Source of the DNA: an uncultured Pseudomonadota bacterium
GTDB lineage: Bacteria > Pseudomonadota > Gammaproteobacteria > Steroidobacterales > Steroidobacteraceae
DNA: 57,561 nucleotides
NCBI GenBank assembly: GCA_946479515.1
Contig: CAMLGF010000019.1
Location: 1 to 57,561, forward strand
Reading direction: 5' to 3'
Part shown: piece by piece, positions 49,319 through 57,561 of the stretch
How the letters are laid out: the number at the start of each line of letters is the position of its first letter
Numbering within the stretch: position 1 is the first letter of the stretch
Notes under the pieces: model-generated
The model's database searches: none
What the model saw: only the letters and a program-made list of their open reading frames with translations
Told to the model about the DNA's origin: nothing
Made by a program: the position numbers and the translations under genes

Positions 49319-51819
49319 AGGTGCGCTCCCAGATAGCTGCACACGCGCAGCAGGTCCGCGAACACGCCGGCGGCAGTGACTTCCGGGCCCGCGCCCGGAC
49401 CCTGCACGATCAGCGGATTGCTGTTGTAGCGCGCCGTCGCGTAGCGCACGACATTGTCGGTGAGCGCGATGTTGGCGAAGGCATGCGTCCTGTCCAGCTC
49501 CGACACGCCCACCGCGGCCTTGCCATCGGCGGTGAGCCGGCCCATGTAGCGCAGCACCTTGCCGCGCGAGGCGGCGGCATCGAAGCGCTTCTTCATCTCG
49601 GCGTCGTACTTCGGCAGGCCGTCGAGAAAGTCGTCGATCGAGCCCTTCTCGAGCCCGTCGGGGATGAGGCTCTCCACCTGCACGTCCTTCATTTCGAGCT
49701 TCAGGCCCATCTCGCGGCCGAGGATGATGACCTTGCGCGCGAAATCCGTGCCCGACAGGTCGTCGCGCGGATCGGGCTCGGTGTAGCCCTTGTGCTTCGC
49801 GTCGCGCACGATCTGCGAGAACGGCGCCTGGCCGTCGTACACGTTGAAGAGATAGGCGAGCGTGCCGGAGAAGATGCCCTCCACGCTCACGATCTTGTCG
49901 CCGGTCTCGCGCAGGTCGCGCAGCGTGGAGATCACCGGCAGGCCCGCGCCCACGGTGGCCTCGTATAGATAGGAGCTGCCGCCGATGCGGCGCGCTTCCT
50001 TGAGCGACTCGTAATAGCCCAGCGGACCCGAATTGGCCTTCTTGTTTGGCGTGACCACGTGGATGCCGGCCCTCAGCCAGTCCGCGTAATGCCTGGCCAC
50101 GCTCTCGTCGGCAGTGCAGTCGATGATGACCGTGTGCGGCAGGTGATCGACGTGCAGATGCTCGGCGAACTTCGCGATGTCGGCCGGCAGCTTGCTGGCT
50201 TCCAGCGCGGGCTTCCAGCCCGTGAGGTCGATGCCCTGCTCCGAGAGCAGCATCTTCCTGCTCGACAGGATGCCGCGCACCCGCAGGTCCAGTTTGAACT
50301 CCTCGCGCAACCGGCCGCTCTCGGCGGCGATCTGCTCGAGCAGCACCTTGCCCACGGTGCCGGGCCCGATGAGCCCGATCGAAATGGTGTGGGGCGAGAG
50401 GTAGAAGCCGGAGTGCACGGCGCGCAGCGCGCGCGTCGCCTCCTTGCCGTCGACCACCACCGAGATGTTGCGCTCGGAAGCGCCCTGCGCGATGGCATGC
50501 ACGTTCACGCCGGCCGAGCCCAGCGCATTGAAGACCTTGCCGGAGACGCCTGGCAGGCCCGCCATGCCGTCACCCACCACGGCCAGGATGGCGAGATCCC
50601 GGTCCACCTGGATGGACTGGATCTGTCCCTCCTTGATTTCGCGGTCGAAGGCGGCGGCCACCACGCGCTGGGCGCGATCGGCCTCGACGCCGGGGATGGC
50701 GCAGCAGATGGAATGTTCCGAGCTGCCCTGCGAGATCAAGATGACCGAGATGCCTTCCTCGCGCAGCGCGCCGAACAGCCGATGCGCCGTGCCCGGCACG
50801 CCGATCATGCCGGCGCCCTCGACGTTGAGCACCGCGATGTTCTCGATGGAGGTGATGCCCTTGACGGGTAGTTTGGACTCGGGCTTCGCGCAGATCAGCG
50901 AGCCCGGTTTCCCGGGCGCGAAAGTGTTGCGGATCCAGATCGGAATGTCCCGGCCGATGGCGGGCGCCATGGTCTGCGGGTGGATGACCTTGGCGCCGAA
51001 GTACGCCAGCTCCATCGCTTCGTTGTACGACAGCGCGTCGATGACCTTGGCGTCGGGCACGCGCCGCGGATCGGCGGACAGCACGCCGTCGACGTCGGTC
51101 CAGATGTGGATCTCCCTGGCGTCGAGCAGCGAACCGAAGATCGAGCCCGAGAAATCGGAGCCGTTGCGTCCGAGCGTGGTCTGCACGCCGCGCCGGTCGC
51201 TGGCGATGAACCCGGTGATGATGAGCGTGCCCTGGAAGCCCTTGCCCGGCGTGGCAAGGTCCACGAGCTCGCGCAGCTTGCGGCGGGACTCTTCCCACTG
51301 CACGGCCGGCCCGAGCGGCCCCCACTCCACCACCACGCACTGGCGGGCATCGATCCATTGCACCGCGCCCGGCCGCCGCGCGCGCGCGCTGAAGAATTCC
51401 CGGAACAGTTTCGTCGACCAGATCTCGCCGTATCCCGCGATGAGATCGCGCACGTTCTGCGCCGCGGACCGGGTCAACTTGACGGTGTGCAGAATGCCTT
51501 CGATGTCGTGCCGGTCGCGATCGAAACCGGCCATGTACAACTGGCGCGCCTCCGGCGAGAGCACGGCCTCGGCGATGGTCTGGTGGCGCGCGCGAATTGC
51601 GTCGAGCTCGCCGCGCCAGGCGTCGTCCTGCGCCTCCGCGCGCGCGATCAGCCCGAGCAGTCCGTCGGTGACCCCCCGGCACGCGGAGAGCACCACCCCG
51701 AGCGGCCCGGGCGGCAGTTGTTCGAGGATTTGGGCGACGCGCTGGAAGCACTCGGCGTCGGCGACCGAGGAACCGCCAAACTTGTGTACGACCCAGGCGG
51801 AGGGGTCTTGGGCTGGCAT
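49315..51819 (-). CDS. thrA: bifunctional aspartokinase/homoserine dehydrogenase
   Basis: Catalyses the first and third steps of threonine/methionine/lysine synthesis. The 834-aa protein has an N-terminal kinase (KFGGSSVADAECFQRVA, TLGRNGSDFSGSIFGSLL, WTDVDGVLSADPR), a central ACT pair (GAGMIGVPGTAHRLFGALRE, SAGVNVHAIAQGASERNISV), and a C-terminal homoserine dehydrogenase (GLIGPGTVGKVLLEQIA, FSGTLAYLFN, PDPRDDLSGTDFARKVIILG). ACT domains imply threonine feedback inhibition. ATG at 51819. No leader peptide rich in Thr/Ile is visible upstream, so E. coli-type attenuation is not supported. Divergent from xdhC. Confidence 0.97.
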   Translation of the reverse strand: MPAQDPSAWVVHKFGGSSVADAECFQRVAQILEQLPPGPLGVVLSACRGVTDGLLGLIARAEAQDDAWRGELDAIRARHQTIAEAVLSPEARQLYMAGFDRDRHDIEGILHTVKLTRSAAQNVRDLIAGYGEIWSTKLFREFFSARARRPGAVQWIDARQCVVVEWGPLGPAVQWEESRRKLRELVDLATPGKGFQGTLIITGFIASDRRGVQTTLGRNGSDFSGSIFGSLLDAREIHIWTDVDGVLSADPRRVPDAKVIDALSYNEAMELAYFGAKVIHPQTMAPAIGRDIPIWIRNTFAPGKPGSLICAKPESKLPVKGITSIENIAVLNVEGAGMIGVPGTAHRLFGALREEGISVILISQGSSEHSICCAIPGVEADRAQRVVAAAFDREIKEGQIQSIQVDRDLAILAVVGDGMAGLPGVSGKVFNALGSAGVNVHAIAQGASERNISVVVDGKEATRALRAVHSGFYLSPHTISIGLIGPGTVGKVLLEQIAAESGRLREEFKLDLRVRGILSSRKMLLSEQGIDLTGWKPALEASKLPADIAKFAEHLHVDHLPHTVIIDCTADESVARHYADWLRAGIHVVTPNKKANSGPLGYYESLKEARRIGGSSYLYEATVGAGLPVISTLRDLRETGDKIVSVEGIFSGTLAYLFNVYDGQAPFSQIVRDAKHKGYTEPDPRDDLSGTDFARKVIILGREMGLKLEMKDVQVESLIPDGLEKGSIDDFLDGLPKYDAEMKKRFDAAASRGKVLRYMGRLTADGKAAVGVSELDRTHAFANIALTDNVVRYATARYNSNPLIVQGPGAGPEVTAAGVFADLLRVCSYLGAHL

Positions 51820-51928
51820 TGAGACTTACGACCTGAGGAAGGGCAAAAAAAGCCCGGCAAATCTACTGGTTGCACCCCCGTACACGCAAGCGAATGGCCC
51901 CCGAATAGGCATATATTTCCGCACCCGC

Positions 51929-52963
51929 ATGAGCCTCCACCGCCTACTTGCCCTGTTCGAGCGCAATCGCGAATCCCGCCTGCCCCTGGTGCTCTGCACT
52001 GTCATCAAGACCGGTGGATCCACGTATGCCAAGCCCGGCGCGCAGATGTTGATCGCCGCGGATGGCGAATATGCCGGACTGCTGTCCGGTGGCTGTCTCG
52101 AAGGCGACCTCCGTGAGCATGCGCGCGCGGTCGCGAGCACCGGCCGGGCCGACATCGTCCGCTACGATCTGCGCAGCAGCACCGACCAGCTTTTCGGCCT
52201 CGGCGCGGGTTGCGAGGGCGCCATGGACATCCTTCTGACCCGGGTATCCGAGGCCGAGCATTGGCAGCCGCTCGCCCACATGGCGGAGTGCGCCCGCGCC
52301 CGCAAGACCTGCCGCGTGGGTCTGGTCCTGGCGAGCGCGCAGCCCAACTACCCGCCGGGACTCGCCGTGATCGACGCGCCCGGCGCACCGCTGCCAGCCG
52401 ACGCACGCGCGGTGGTGAACGAAACTCTGCAGCTGATTCAGCCGGCGGTCGAGCTGTTCGTCGCGGTACTGCCGCCGCCTGCCAGGCTGCTGCTCGCGGG
52501 GGCCGGGCCGGACGCGCGGCCCGTGGCCACTCTCGCCGACTTCCTCGGCTGGGACGTGACCGTCGTGGATCATCGCTCTGCCTATCTCGATGCCGCGAAA
52601 TTTCCGCCCTCGGTCCGGCTGCGCGAATCGCGCGCCGCCGAGTTCGCCAATGGAATCGAACTCGATGAGTTCGCGGCCGCGGTGGTCATGAGCCACCATC
52701 TGGAATCCGACCTCTGCTACCTGCGCGGCCTGGCCCGCAGCCGCGTACCCTACGTCGGCTTGTTAGGGCCGGCGGCGCGGCGTGAGAAGCTGCTGGCCGA
52801 CCTGGGGACGGACGCCGCGCAGCTGCGACCGCGATTGCGGGCGCCCGTGGGTCTCGATATCGGCGGCCGCAGTCCCGAGTCCATCGCCCTGTCCATCGTC
52901 GGCGAGGTGCACGCCGCGCTCTGCGGCCGCGGCGGCCGGCCGTTCAGCGAAGTGACCGGCTGA
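51929..52963 (+). CDS. XdhC/CoxI family protein (molybdoenzyme maturation)
   Basis: A 344-aa protein with an N-terminal XdhC_CoxI region (KTGGSTYAKPGAQMLIAADG, LLSGGCLEGDLREHARAV, including the conserved Cys in GGCLEGD) and a C-terminal Rossmann fold (LLLAGAGPDARPVATLADFL, VVMSHHLESDLCYLRGL). XdhC binds molybdenum cofactor and helps its sulfuration and insertion into xanthine-dehydrogenase-type enzymes. None of these enzymes is encoded nearby, but a MocA-like gene is 3.3 kb away. ATG at 51929. The next gene begins 6 bp downstream. Confidence 0.93.
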   Translation: MSLHRLLALFERNRESRLPLVLCTVIKTGGSTYAKPGAQMLIAADGEYAGLLSGGCLEGDLREHARAVASTGRADIVRYDLRSSTDQLFGLGAGCEGAMDILLTRVSEAEHWQPLAHMAECARARKTCRVGLVLASAQPNYPPGLAVIDAPGAPLPADARAVVNETLQLIQPAVELFVAVLPPPARLLLAGAGPDARPVATLADFLGWDVTVVDHRSAYLDAAKFPPSVRLRESRAAEFANGIELDEFAAAVVMSHHLESDLCYLRGLARSRVPYVGLLGPAARREKLLADLGTDAAQLRPRLRAPVGLDIGGRSPESIALSIVGEVHAALCGRGGRPFSEVTG

Positions 52964-52969
52964 GCGGGC

Positions 52970-53803
52970 ATGAGCCGCACGCTCGCCGACTCGCTGGCCG
53001 GGCTCTTGCCGCTGCTCGCCATCCTCGCCGCGTCCGGGCTCATCGCCGGCTTCGTCGCCGGGTTGCTGGGCGTGGGCGGCGGCATCGTCACTGTTCCCGT
53101 GCTCGAGTACTCACTGCGCTTCGCCGGCATCCCGGAGGAACACCGCCTGCACGTGGCCGTGGCCACCTCGCTCGCGGCCATCATTCCCACCGCGATAAGT
53201 TCCTCGCGTTCGCATCACGCGCGAGGCGCCGTCGATTGGCCGCTCGCCCGGCGCTGGGGCCCCATCATGGTGGCGGCTGCGCTTGCCGGCAGCCTGCTGG
53301 CATCGCATGCGCCGATGCCCGTGCTGGCCGGCCTGTTCGGCGGCGTGGCCCTGCTCATCGCGGCGAAGATGCTCCTGCCGCTCGATCACCTGCAGATCGC
53401 CGGCCAGGTGCCACGCGGTATCGGCGGCGCGCTGCTGGCGGCGTTCATCGGCGGCGCTTCCGCGATGATGGGCATCGGCGGCGGCACGCTGGCCGTGCCG
53501 TCGCTGAATCTCTGCGGCTATCCCATCCACCGTGCGGTGGGCACCGCCTCGTTCTTGGGCCTGCTGATCAGCGTGCCGGGCACGCTCGGCTATCTGCTGG
53601 CGAAGCCGCAGGTAACGCTGCCGTGGTCCACCGTCGGCTACGTCAGTCTCGCCGGCCTCGCGGTGATCGGCCCGGCCGCGATGCTCACGGCGGCGCTGGG
53701 CGCGCGCGCGGCGCACTCGCTGCCGCGCCGGCGGCTGGCGCTGGCGTTCGGTGCATTCCTGTTGATCGTGGGAGGCAGAATGCTGTACCGGGCGTTGGGC
53801 TGA
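52970..53803 (+). CDS. TauE/SafE family membrane transporter
   Basis: A 277-aa protein with about eight TMs in two similar halves; each half carries the family Gly-rich repeat: GFVAGLLGVGGGIVTVPVL near the N-terminus and AAFIGGASAMMGIGGGTLAV in the second half. The family exports sulfite, sulfoacetate or organosulfur anions. It is 6 bp from xdhC, so the two are co-transcribed; a link to sulfur handling in molybdoenzyme maturation is only inferred. It converges on the M48 gene. Confidence 0.92.
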   Translation: MSRTLADSLAGLLPLLAILAASGLIAGFVAGLLGVGGGIVTVPVLEYSLRFAGIPEEHRLHVAVATSLAAIIPTAISSSRSHHARGAVDWPLARRWGPIMVAAALAGSLLASHAPMPVLAGLFGGVALLIAAKMLLPLDHLQIAGQVPRGIGGALLAAFIGGASAMMGIGGGTLAVPSLNLCGYPIHRAVGTASFLGLLISVPGTLGYLLAKPQVTLPWSTVGYVSLAGLAVIGPAAMLTAALGARAAHSLPRRRLALAFGAFLLIVGGRMLYRALG

Positions 53804-53816
53804 GCCTCGGCGCGCA

Positions 53817-55931
53817 TCAGCTCGCGACTGCTCGCGTCGGCGTCGGCGACCGCGCCGCGGGTTGCGCCTCCCCGTACACCACGTCGACCGGTATCACCGG
53901 TGTCTGGCAATCGATCAGCAGGCAGATGCCGCGCAGCAAGTCCACCTGCGGCACGGTCAGGCGCGCACCGACGGCGATGACGCGCGCCATGCCTTCGGAG
54001 AAGCTGCGCTTGCCGGTGGGGTGGATTTGCGCCGCACCGGCGATGGCGGCGTCGAGCGCCGCGGGCGTCAGCGGAGTTTCGGGAAATGGCAGCCATGCCG
54101 GCGGCGGCAACATTCCCATGAGGCCGGCGCGATAGGCGTTGAGCCCCTGCTTGCCGGCGCCGAAGCGGCAGTGCGCGAGGCTGGCGTAGAGCTCGCCCAC
54201 CTGCTGCGCGCGCTCGGGCAGCGGCACCGGCGGGGGTTGCGCGCCGGGCCTGGCCAAGCGCTTCTCGAGAACCCGGGTCAGCGAATACCGGAACATGTCG
54301 CCCGCGGCGACGGTGGGCACGAACGCGCGCGCCACGCCGCGCAGGCGCTTGCGATGCGCCGGCTCCAGAGAGTCGAGCAACACCAGCAGATCGGTCAGCA
54401 AGGGCAGTCGCGCAGCCGGCGCCAACGCTGCCAGGCGAGGGATCTGCGCCTGCGTCTCCTTGAGTAGTTCGATACCCAGCAACGGCGCGAGCCGCGTGAG
54501 CTGCGTGCGGCACCGCGCCGGCTCCGACGCCAGCATGCCCGCGATGAACGTGGCCTGCACGCCGAGGCTGTTGCCCTCCACGGCGCCGAGATAACGCACG
54601 ATGGCCACCTGCTGCTCCTGGCCGAGGCGATCGCGCAGCACATCGGGCGGCAGTGTGCGTCCGCCGATCGTGCGCACGCCGCTCGCCACCGTACCGGGCG
54701 CGCTGGCGGCGAGCGCGGGCGTTTCGACGGTGGCGACCAGGCTGAGGCCGCCCACTTCTGCATCGTCCGCCGAGACCGCTGTCCCTGGTCCGGCTCCCTC
54801 CGCGACCGCGGCCGCAGCGGCACTGGCTGCCGCCGGCAGCACTCGCGGCACCGCTGCCGCCGCCGCGGCGAATTCAGCGGCGGTTGCCTGCTCGCCCCTG
54901 GCACGCGTGGCGAGCCTGCGACGCTCCTCGCTGACCAACGACCTGAAACGACTGGCCGTCACGCGGCTGTCGAGCGCGCGCACGCGCTCCTCGAGCGGCG
55001 GATGCGTGGCGAACAGCGAGCGGCCGAGCCGGGCCGCCCAGGCCGGCTCGCTGCCCGCGAAGAACATGTGCGCCACGCCCGCGGCGGACTCGTGTTCGAG
55101 GCGCGTTCCTTCGGCGCTCGCCGCCATGATGATGAAAGCGCTCTGCAGCGCCTGCGGATTGCGCGTGAACTGCACCGACGATGCATCGGCGAGATGTTCG
55201 CGACGGCGGGAGACCGCGGCCTGCAGCAGGCGGCCAGCCAGCATGCCGACGCTGCCGGCGAGGAACACGCCGAAGGCGGCGATCTTGATGCGCGCCGCGC
55301 CCTTGCCGCGGCCACGCGCGCGCATCACGCGAGCAGCGAGCTGCGTGATGACGAACAATCCGAACACCCAGGCGGCGAGTCGCATGTTGATCTTCATGTC
55401 GCCGTTGAGAATGTGGCTGAACTCGTGGCCGATGACCGCCTGCAGCTGGTCGCGGTCGAGCTTGTCCAGCGCGCCCTGGGTCACGGCCACCGCGGCTTCA
55501 TCGGGCGAATGTCCCGCGGCGAAGGCATTGATGCCGGGCTCGTCGGGCAGCACGAACACCTGCGGCTTGCGGATGCGGGCCGCGATGGCCATCTCCTCGA
55601 CGATGTTGAGCAGGCGCTTGCGCTGGAAATCGCCTTCGCCCGCCGTCACGGGTATGCCGCCGAGCGCGCGCGCCACCGCGCTGCCACCCTGGCGCATCTG
55701 CGAAGCCTTGTGCCAGCAGCCGCCGAGAATGACGGCGAGCACGATGAAGCTGGTGACGACGACCAGTCCGGGATCGCGCGCGAATGTGCGGACGGGGTCG
55801 CCGCCGAAACCCACCAGCACGATGAGATCGATGACCAGCACCACCAGCAGCAGGGCCGCGACGAAGCTCCATACCAGCCAGCGGGACTGGGTCTTCTGGG
55901 TCTCCTGGCGCTCGAAGAACTGGGTGGTCAT
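53817..55931 (-). CDS. HtpX-like M48 peptidase with a large C-terminal extension
   Basis: A 704-aa protein. Residues 1-300 resemble HtpX: two N-terminal TMs (about 18-42 and 58-78), the zinc motif HEFSH at 169-173 (VIGHEFSHILNGDMKINMRL), two further hydrophobic stretches, and RRREHLADASSVQFTRNP with the third ligand. This part matches membrane M48 proteases that clear damaged membrane proteins. After an Ala-rich linker (about 345-390) come about 310 residues of mainly helical sequence with no family I recognise (about 420-690). ATG at 55931. It converges with TauE and is divergent from the small membrane protein. Confidence 0.92.
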   Translation of the reverse strand: MTTQFFERQETQKTQSRWLVWSFVAALLLVVLVIDLIVLVGFGGDPVRTFARDPGLVVVTSFIVLAVILGGCWHKASQMRQGGSAVARALGGIPVTAGEGDFQRKRLLNIVEEMAIAARIRKPQVFVLPDEPGINAFAAGHSPDEAAVAVTQGALDKLDRDQLQAVIGHEFSHILNGDMKINMRLAAWVFGLFVITQLAARVMRARGRGKGAARIKIAAFGVFLAGSVGMLAGRLLQAAVSRRREHLADASSVQFTRNPQALQSAFIIMAASAEGTRLEHESAAGVAHMFFAGSEPAWAARLGRSLFATHPPLEERVRALDSRVTASRFRSLVSEERRRLATRARGEQATAAEFAAAAAAVPRVLPAAASAAAAAVAEGAGPGTAVSADDAEVGGLSLVATVETPALAASAPGTVASGVRTIGGRTLPPDVLRDRLGQEQQVAIVRYLGAVEGNSLGVQATFIAGMLASEPARCRTQLTRLAPLLGIELLKETQAQIPRLAALAPAARLPLLTDLLVLLDSLEPAHRKRLRGVARAFVPTVAAGDMFRYSLTRVLEKRLARPGAQPPPVPLPERAQQVGELYASLAHCRFGAGKQGLNAYRAGLMGMLPPPAWLPFPETPLTPAALDAAIAGAAQIHPTGKRSFSEGMARVIAVGARLTVPQVDLLRGICLLIDCQTPVIPVDVVYGEAQPAARSPTPTRAVAS

Positions 55932-56078
55932 CGGCGCGAAACTATCCGGAAATCGGGTGGTTGGCCGTGCTCTGGCGCACGGCGGACGGGAAAAGAATGG
56001 CGCCGGATGCGACCGGTTTAACGGTTGCACCAAGACCCTGCGCCGGCCTTGAGGCCATCCGGAGTAAGATCGTCGCTC

Positions 56079-56303
56079 ATGAACCTCGAACCCCAGAAGA
56101 CCGAATCCGAGATCCGCAACCCCGGCGGCACGGCCCGCGTGCTCGCCAGTCTGCTCATCCTGGCGCTCGCCGCGCTCAGCATTCTCGTGGTGCTCGACGT
56201 CATTCCACGCTCCGCCTTCGCGGAGATGGCCGGCAAGACTGCTCTGATCGCCGGCGTCTGCGTGGTCGCAGCGTTCGCCATCGGGCTGCTGTCGCGACGG
56301 TAA
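56079..56303 (+). CDS. small two-helix membrane protein
   Basis: A 74-aa protein with a polar N-terminus (NLEPQKTESEIRNPGG) and two hydrophobic segments at about 20-42 (LASLLILALAALSILVVLDV) and 52-71 (KTALIAGVCVVAAFAIGLLS). No family is recognised; a role beside the M48 protease or MocA-like gene cannot be told. ATG at 56079, 4 bp before the next gene's GTG. A competing frame on the other strand is less likely because it lacks the TM pattern. Confidence 0.75.
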   Translation: MNLEPQKTESEIRNPGGTARVLASLLILALAALSILVVLDVIPRSAFAEMAGKTALIAGVCVVAAFAIGLLSRR

Positions 56304-56307
56304 TCGC

Positions 56308-56943
56308 GTGCACGACAACGGCGGCAGCGAGGCCAACCACATCCACGTGGTGGTGCTGGCCGCCGGCGCCTCCACCCGTTTCGGTTCCGCCAAACAACTG
56401 GTGCGCATCAACGGCCGCCCGCTGATGTTGAGCGCGGTGAGCCGCGCCGTGGAGCTCGCCGGGCATTCGGTCACCGTGGTGCTGGGCGCGGCCGCCGGCG
56501 AGCTCGCCCCCCTGCTTCGCCACAGTCCGGCCGCGGTGGCCGTCAATCGCGACTGGTCCGAAGGCATCGCCAGCTCGATACGCGAAGGCCTCACGCATGC
56601 GCCGGCGACGGCGGACGCCGTGATGATCGTGCTCGCGGATCAGGCGGCGGTCACCACAGAGGACCTGCGGCGTCTTGCCGGCACCTGGCGCCGCAATCCG
56701 GGGGCCATCGCCGCCGCGCAGTATGCGGGCGCCGTCGGTGTACCCGCGATCTTCCCGCGCTGGTGTTTTCGCGAGTTGCACGAGCTGCGGGGCGATCGCG
56801 GCGCCCAGGTGCTGCTGCAGCGATACACCGATCGACTGGTGCGCGTGCCCATGCCGGGCGCGGAGCTCGACATCGACCGTCCCGAGGATCTGCTGGCGCT
56901 CGAGCAGAGCGCCGAGCTGCGCCGCCGCCCGGCGGATAGTTAG
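56308..56943 (+). CDS. MocA/MobA-like molybdenum cofactor nucleotidyltransferase
   Basis: A 211-aa nucleotidyltransferase: LAAGASTRFGSAKQLV (residues 18-33) is the NTP-binding motif of the MobA/MocA group, followed by VLADQAAVTTEDLRRL and the C-terminal ELDIDRPEDL. MocA cytidylates molybdopterin for the xanthine-dehydrogenase family, which fits the nearby xdhC. The start is GTG at 56308. It converges on the TadC-like gene. Confidence 0.9.
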   Translation: MHDNGGSEANHIHVVVLAAGASTRFGSAKQLVRINGRPLMLSAVSRAVELAGHSVTVVLGAAAGELAPLLRHSPAAVAVNRDWSEGIASSIREGLTHAPATADAVMIVLADQAAVTTEDLRRLAGTWRRNPGAIAAAQYAGAVGVPAIFPRWCFRELHELRGDRGAQVLLQRYTDRLVRVPMPGAELDIDRPEDLLALEQSAELRRRPADS

Positions 56944-56946
56944 CCG

Positions 56947-57561
56947 TCAGCCCGCCAGCTGGGCCAGCAGGCGCGCCACGGGATAGGCCAGTACCGCGGC
57001 CGTGCATGGCAGCAGGCACAGCAGCATCGCCGCCCACAGCTTCAGCGGTGCGGCGCGCGCCCGGCGCTCCGCGCGCGCGAAGCGGGCCGCCGCGCAATGC
57101 CGCGCCCGATCGCGCAGCACGCCGGCCGGCGGCAGCTTGAACTTCTCGGCGGCACGCAGCGCGCTCACCAGCGTGGCCAGCGGCTGCAGGCGCAGGCGCT
57201 GCTCCAGCGCGCGCAGCGCATCAAGCGGCTCGACACCCCCGTGCAGATCCATGATCACCTGCTGCCACGCGCGCCGCAGCGGGCCGTCCGGCGTGCGCTC
57301 CACGCACAATGCCAGCGCGGCATTCCAGCTGCTGCCGGTCTCGAGCGCGACCGCCAGGATATCCAGATGCAGACCCAGGTCGTCGAGCAGGCGGTGCTCG
57401 ACCCGGCGCCGGGCCGTTGCCAGCAGCTGCGGCGCCCAGCCATAACCTGCGATGCCGAGCAACCCGCCGACGAGCAGTGCCGCCGCACCCGATTCGCGCA
57501 GCAACCACGCCACCGGCAGGCCGAGCAGAATGCCGGCCAGCGCCCGGGTCGCAGACCAGTG
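56947..57561 (-). CDS. TadC/GspF-like secretion membrane protein, 5' end outside the window
   Basis: The visible 204 codons encode a T2SSF/TadC-type inner-membrane protein: a hydrophobic start, LLDDLGLHLDILAVALETGSSWNAAL, RAWQQVIMDLHGGVEPLDALR, AEKFKLPPAGVLRDRARH and a final TM (LWAAMLLCLLPCTAAVLAYP). The frame stays open to the window edge, with another hydrophobic stretch (ALAGILLGLPVAWLL), so a GTG at 57513 is probably not the true start. It would belong to a type II/IV pilus or Tad-like system whose other genes lie outside. Confidence 0.85.
   Translation of the reverse strand, partial: HWSATRALAGILLGLPVAWLLRESGAAALLVGGLLGIAGYGWAPQLLATARRRVEHRLLDDLGLHLDILAVALETGSSWNAALALCVERTPDGPLRRAWQQVIMDLHGGVEPLDALRALEQRLRLQPLATLVSALRAAEKFKLPPAGVLRDRARHCAAARFARAERRARAAPLKLWAAMLLCLLPCTAAVLAYPVARLLAQLAG

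Noticed and set aside
51840..51856. Possible thr attenuator hairpin upstream of thrA
   Set aside because: The GGGC/GCCC arms are 4 bp with the A/T tract in the loop, no T-run after the stem, and no Thr/Ile leader peptide is seen.

Overview
The window is a 57.6 kb piece of a high-GC, gene-dense proteobacterial chromosome with about 50 protein genes, three tRNAs and no phage, IS, CRISPR array or rRNA. The gene order points to a gammaproteobacterium: uvrC-pgsA followed by tRNA-Gly, tRNA-Cys and tRNA-Leu; purB near a NudJ-type hydrolase and mnmA; thrA-thrB-thrC. High GC, class II DAHP synthase, kynA, an ALDH7/saccharopine pair and many GTG/TTG starts fit a Xanthomonadales/Steroidobacterales/Nevskiales-like organism, but this placement is inference. 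Both window edges cut a gene (tRNA-Leu at the left, a TadC/GspF-like gene at the right).

Layout. 1-8242 (minus strand): class II DAHP synthase, icd, family 5 uracil-DNA glycosylase, uvrC, pgsA, a LOG-family hydrolase, tRNA-Gly, tRNA-Cys, an unknown 453-aa membrane protein and tRNA-Leu. 8312-11097 (plus): saccharopine dehydrogenase-like protein and ALDH7-type aminoadipate semialdehyde dehydrogenase, translationally coupled. 11137-17316 (minus): PhoQ/PhoP-like two-component system with a PepSY protein, a glycine-zipper envelope protein, then fumC, CoA-type NUDIX and mazG with overlapping ends. 17368-24552 (plus): purB, an unknown 188-aa protein, NudJ-like NUDIX, mnmA, acnA, HAD phosphatase. 24706-32115 (plus): a sensory diguanylate cyclase, an EAL protein lacking one catalytic lysine, and a secreted subtilase lipoprotein with tryptophan-rich C-terminal repeats, ending at a strong terminator.

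32216-41260 (minus): kynA, then a probable seven-gene unit read from 41260 downwards: HlyD-type adaptor, ABC ATPase, two FtsX/MacB permeases, a secreted TPR-like protein, FadH-type 2,4-dienoyl-CoA reductase and a YgjP-like metalloprotease. 41461-43403 (plus): HGSNAT/DUF5009-like acyltransferase and TatD. 43412-46390: CBS protein and AraC regulator divergent from a SAM methyltransferase. 46439-51819 (minus): thrA-thrB-thrC with overlapping junctions plus a NERD-domain membrane protein. 51929-56943: XdhC and TauE/SafE, an M48 protease with a large extra C-terminal region, a small membrane protein and a MocA-like nucleotidyltransferase.

Most of the window is core metabolism (TCA: icd, fumC, acnA; threonine; purine; aromatic amino acids; lysine and tryptophan breakdown) and nucleic-acid housekeeping. 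The accessory interest lies in the c-di-GMP pair with a perfect CRP-type site upstream, the subtilase with an unusual domain order and GYLW repeats, the ABC export operon, and several intergenic repeats: a RAYT/REP-like hairpin at 20001-20040, a composite hairpin at 18768-18846, a 12-bp tandem repeat at 33117-33164 and a 10-bp tandem repeat at 44109-44148. I found no self-evidently new multi-gene system; the strongest candidates for new biology are the subtilase and the exporter operon.
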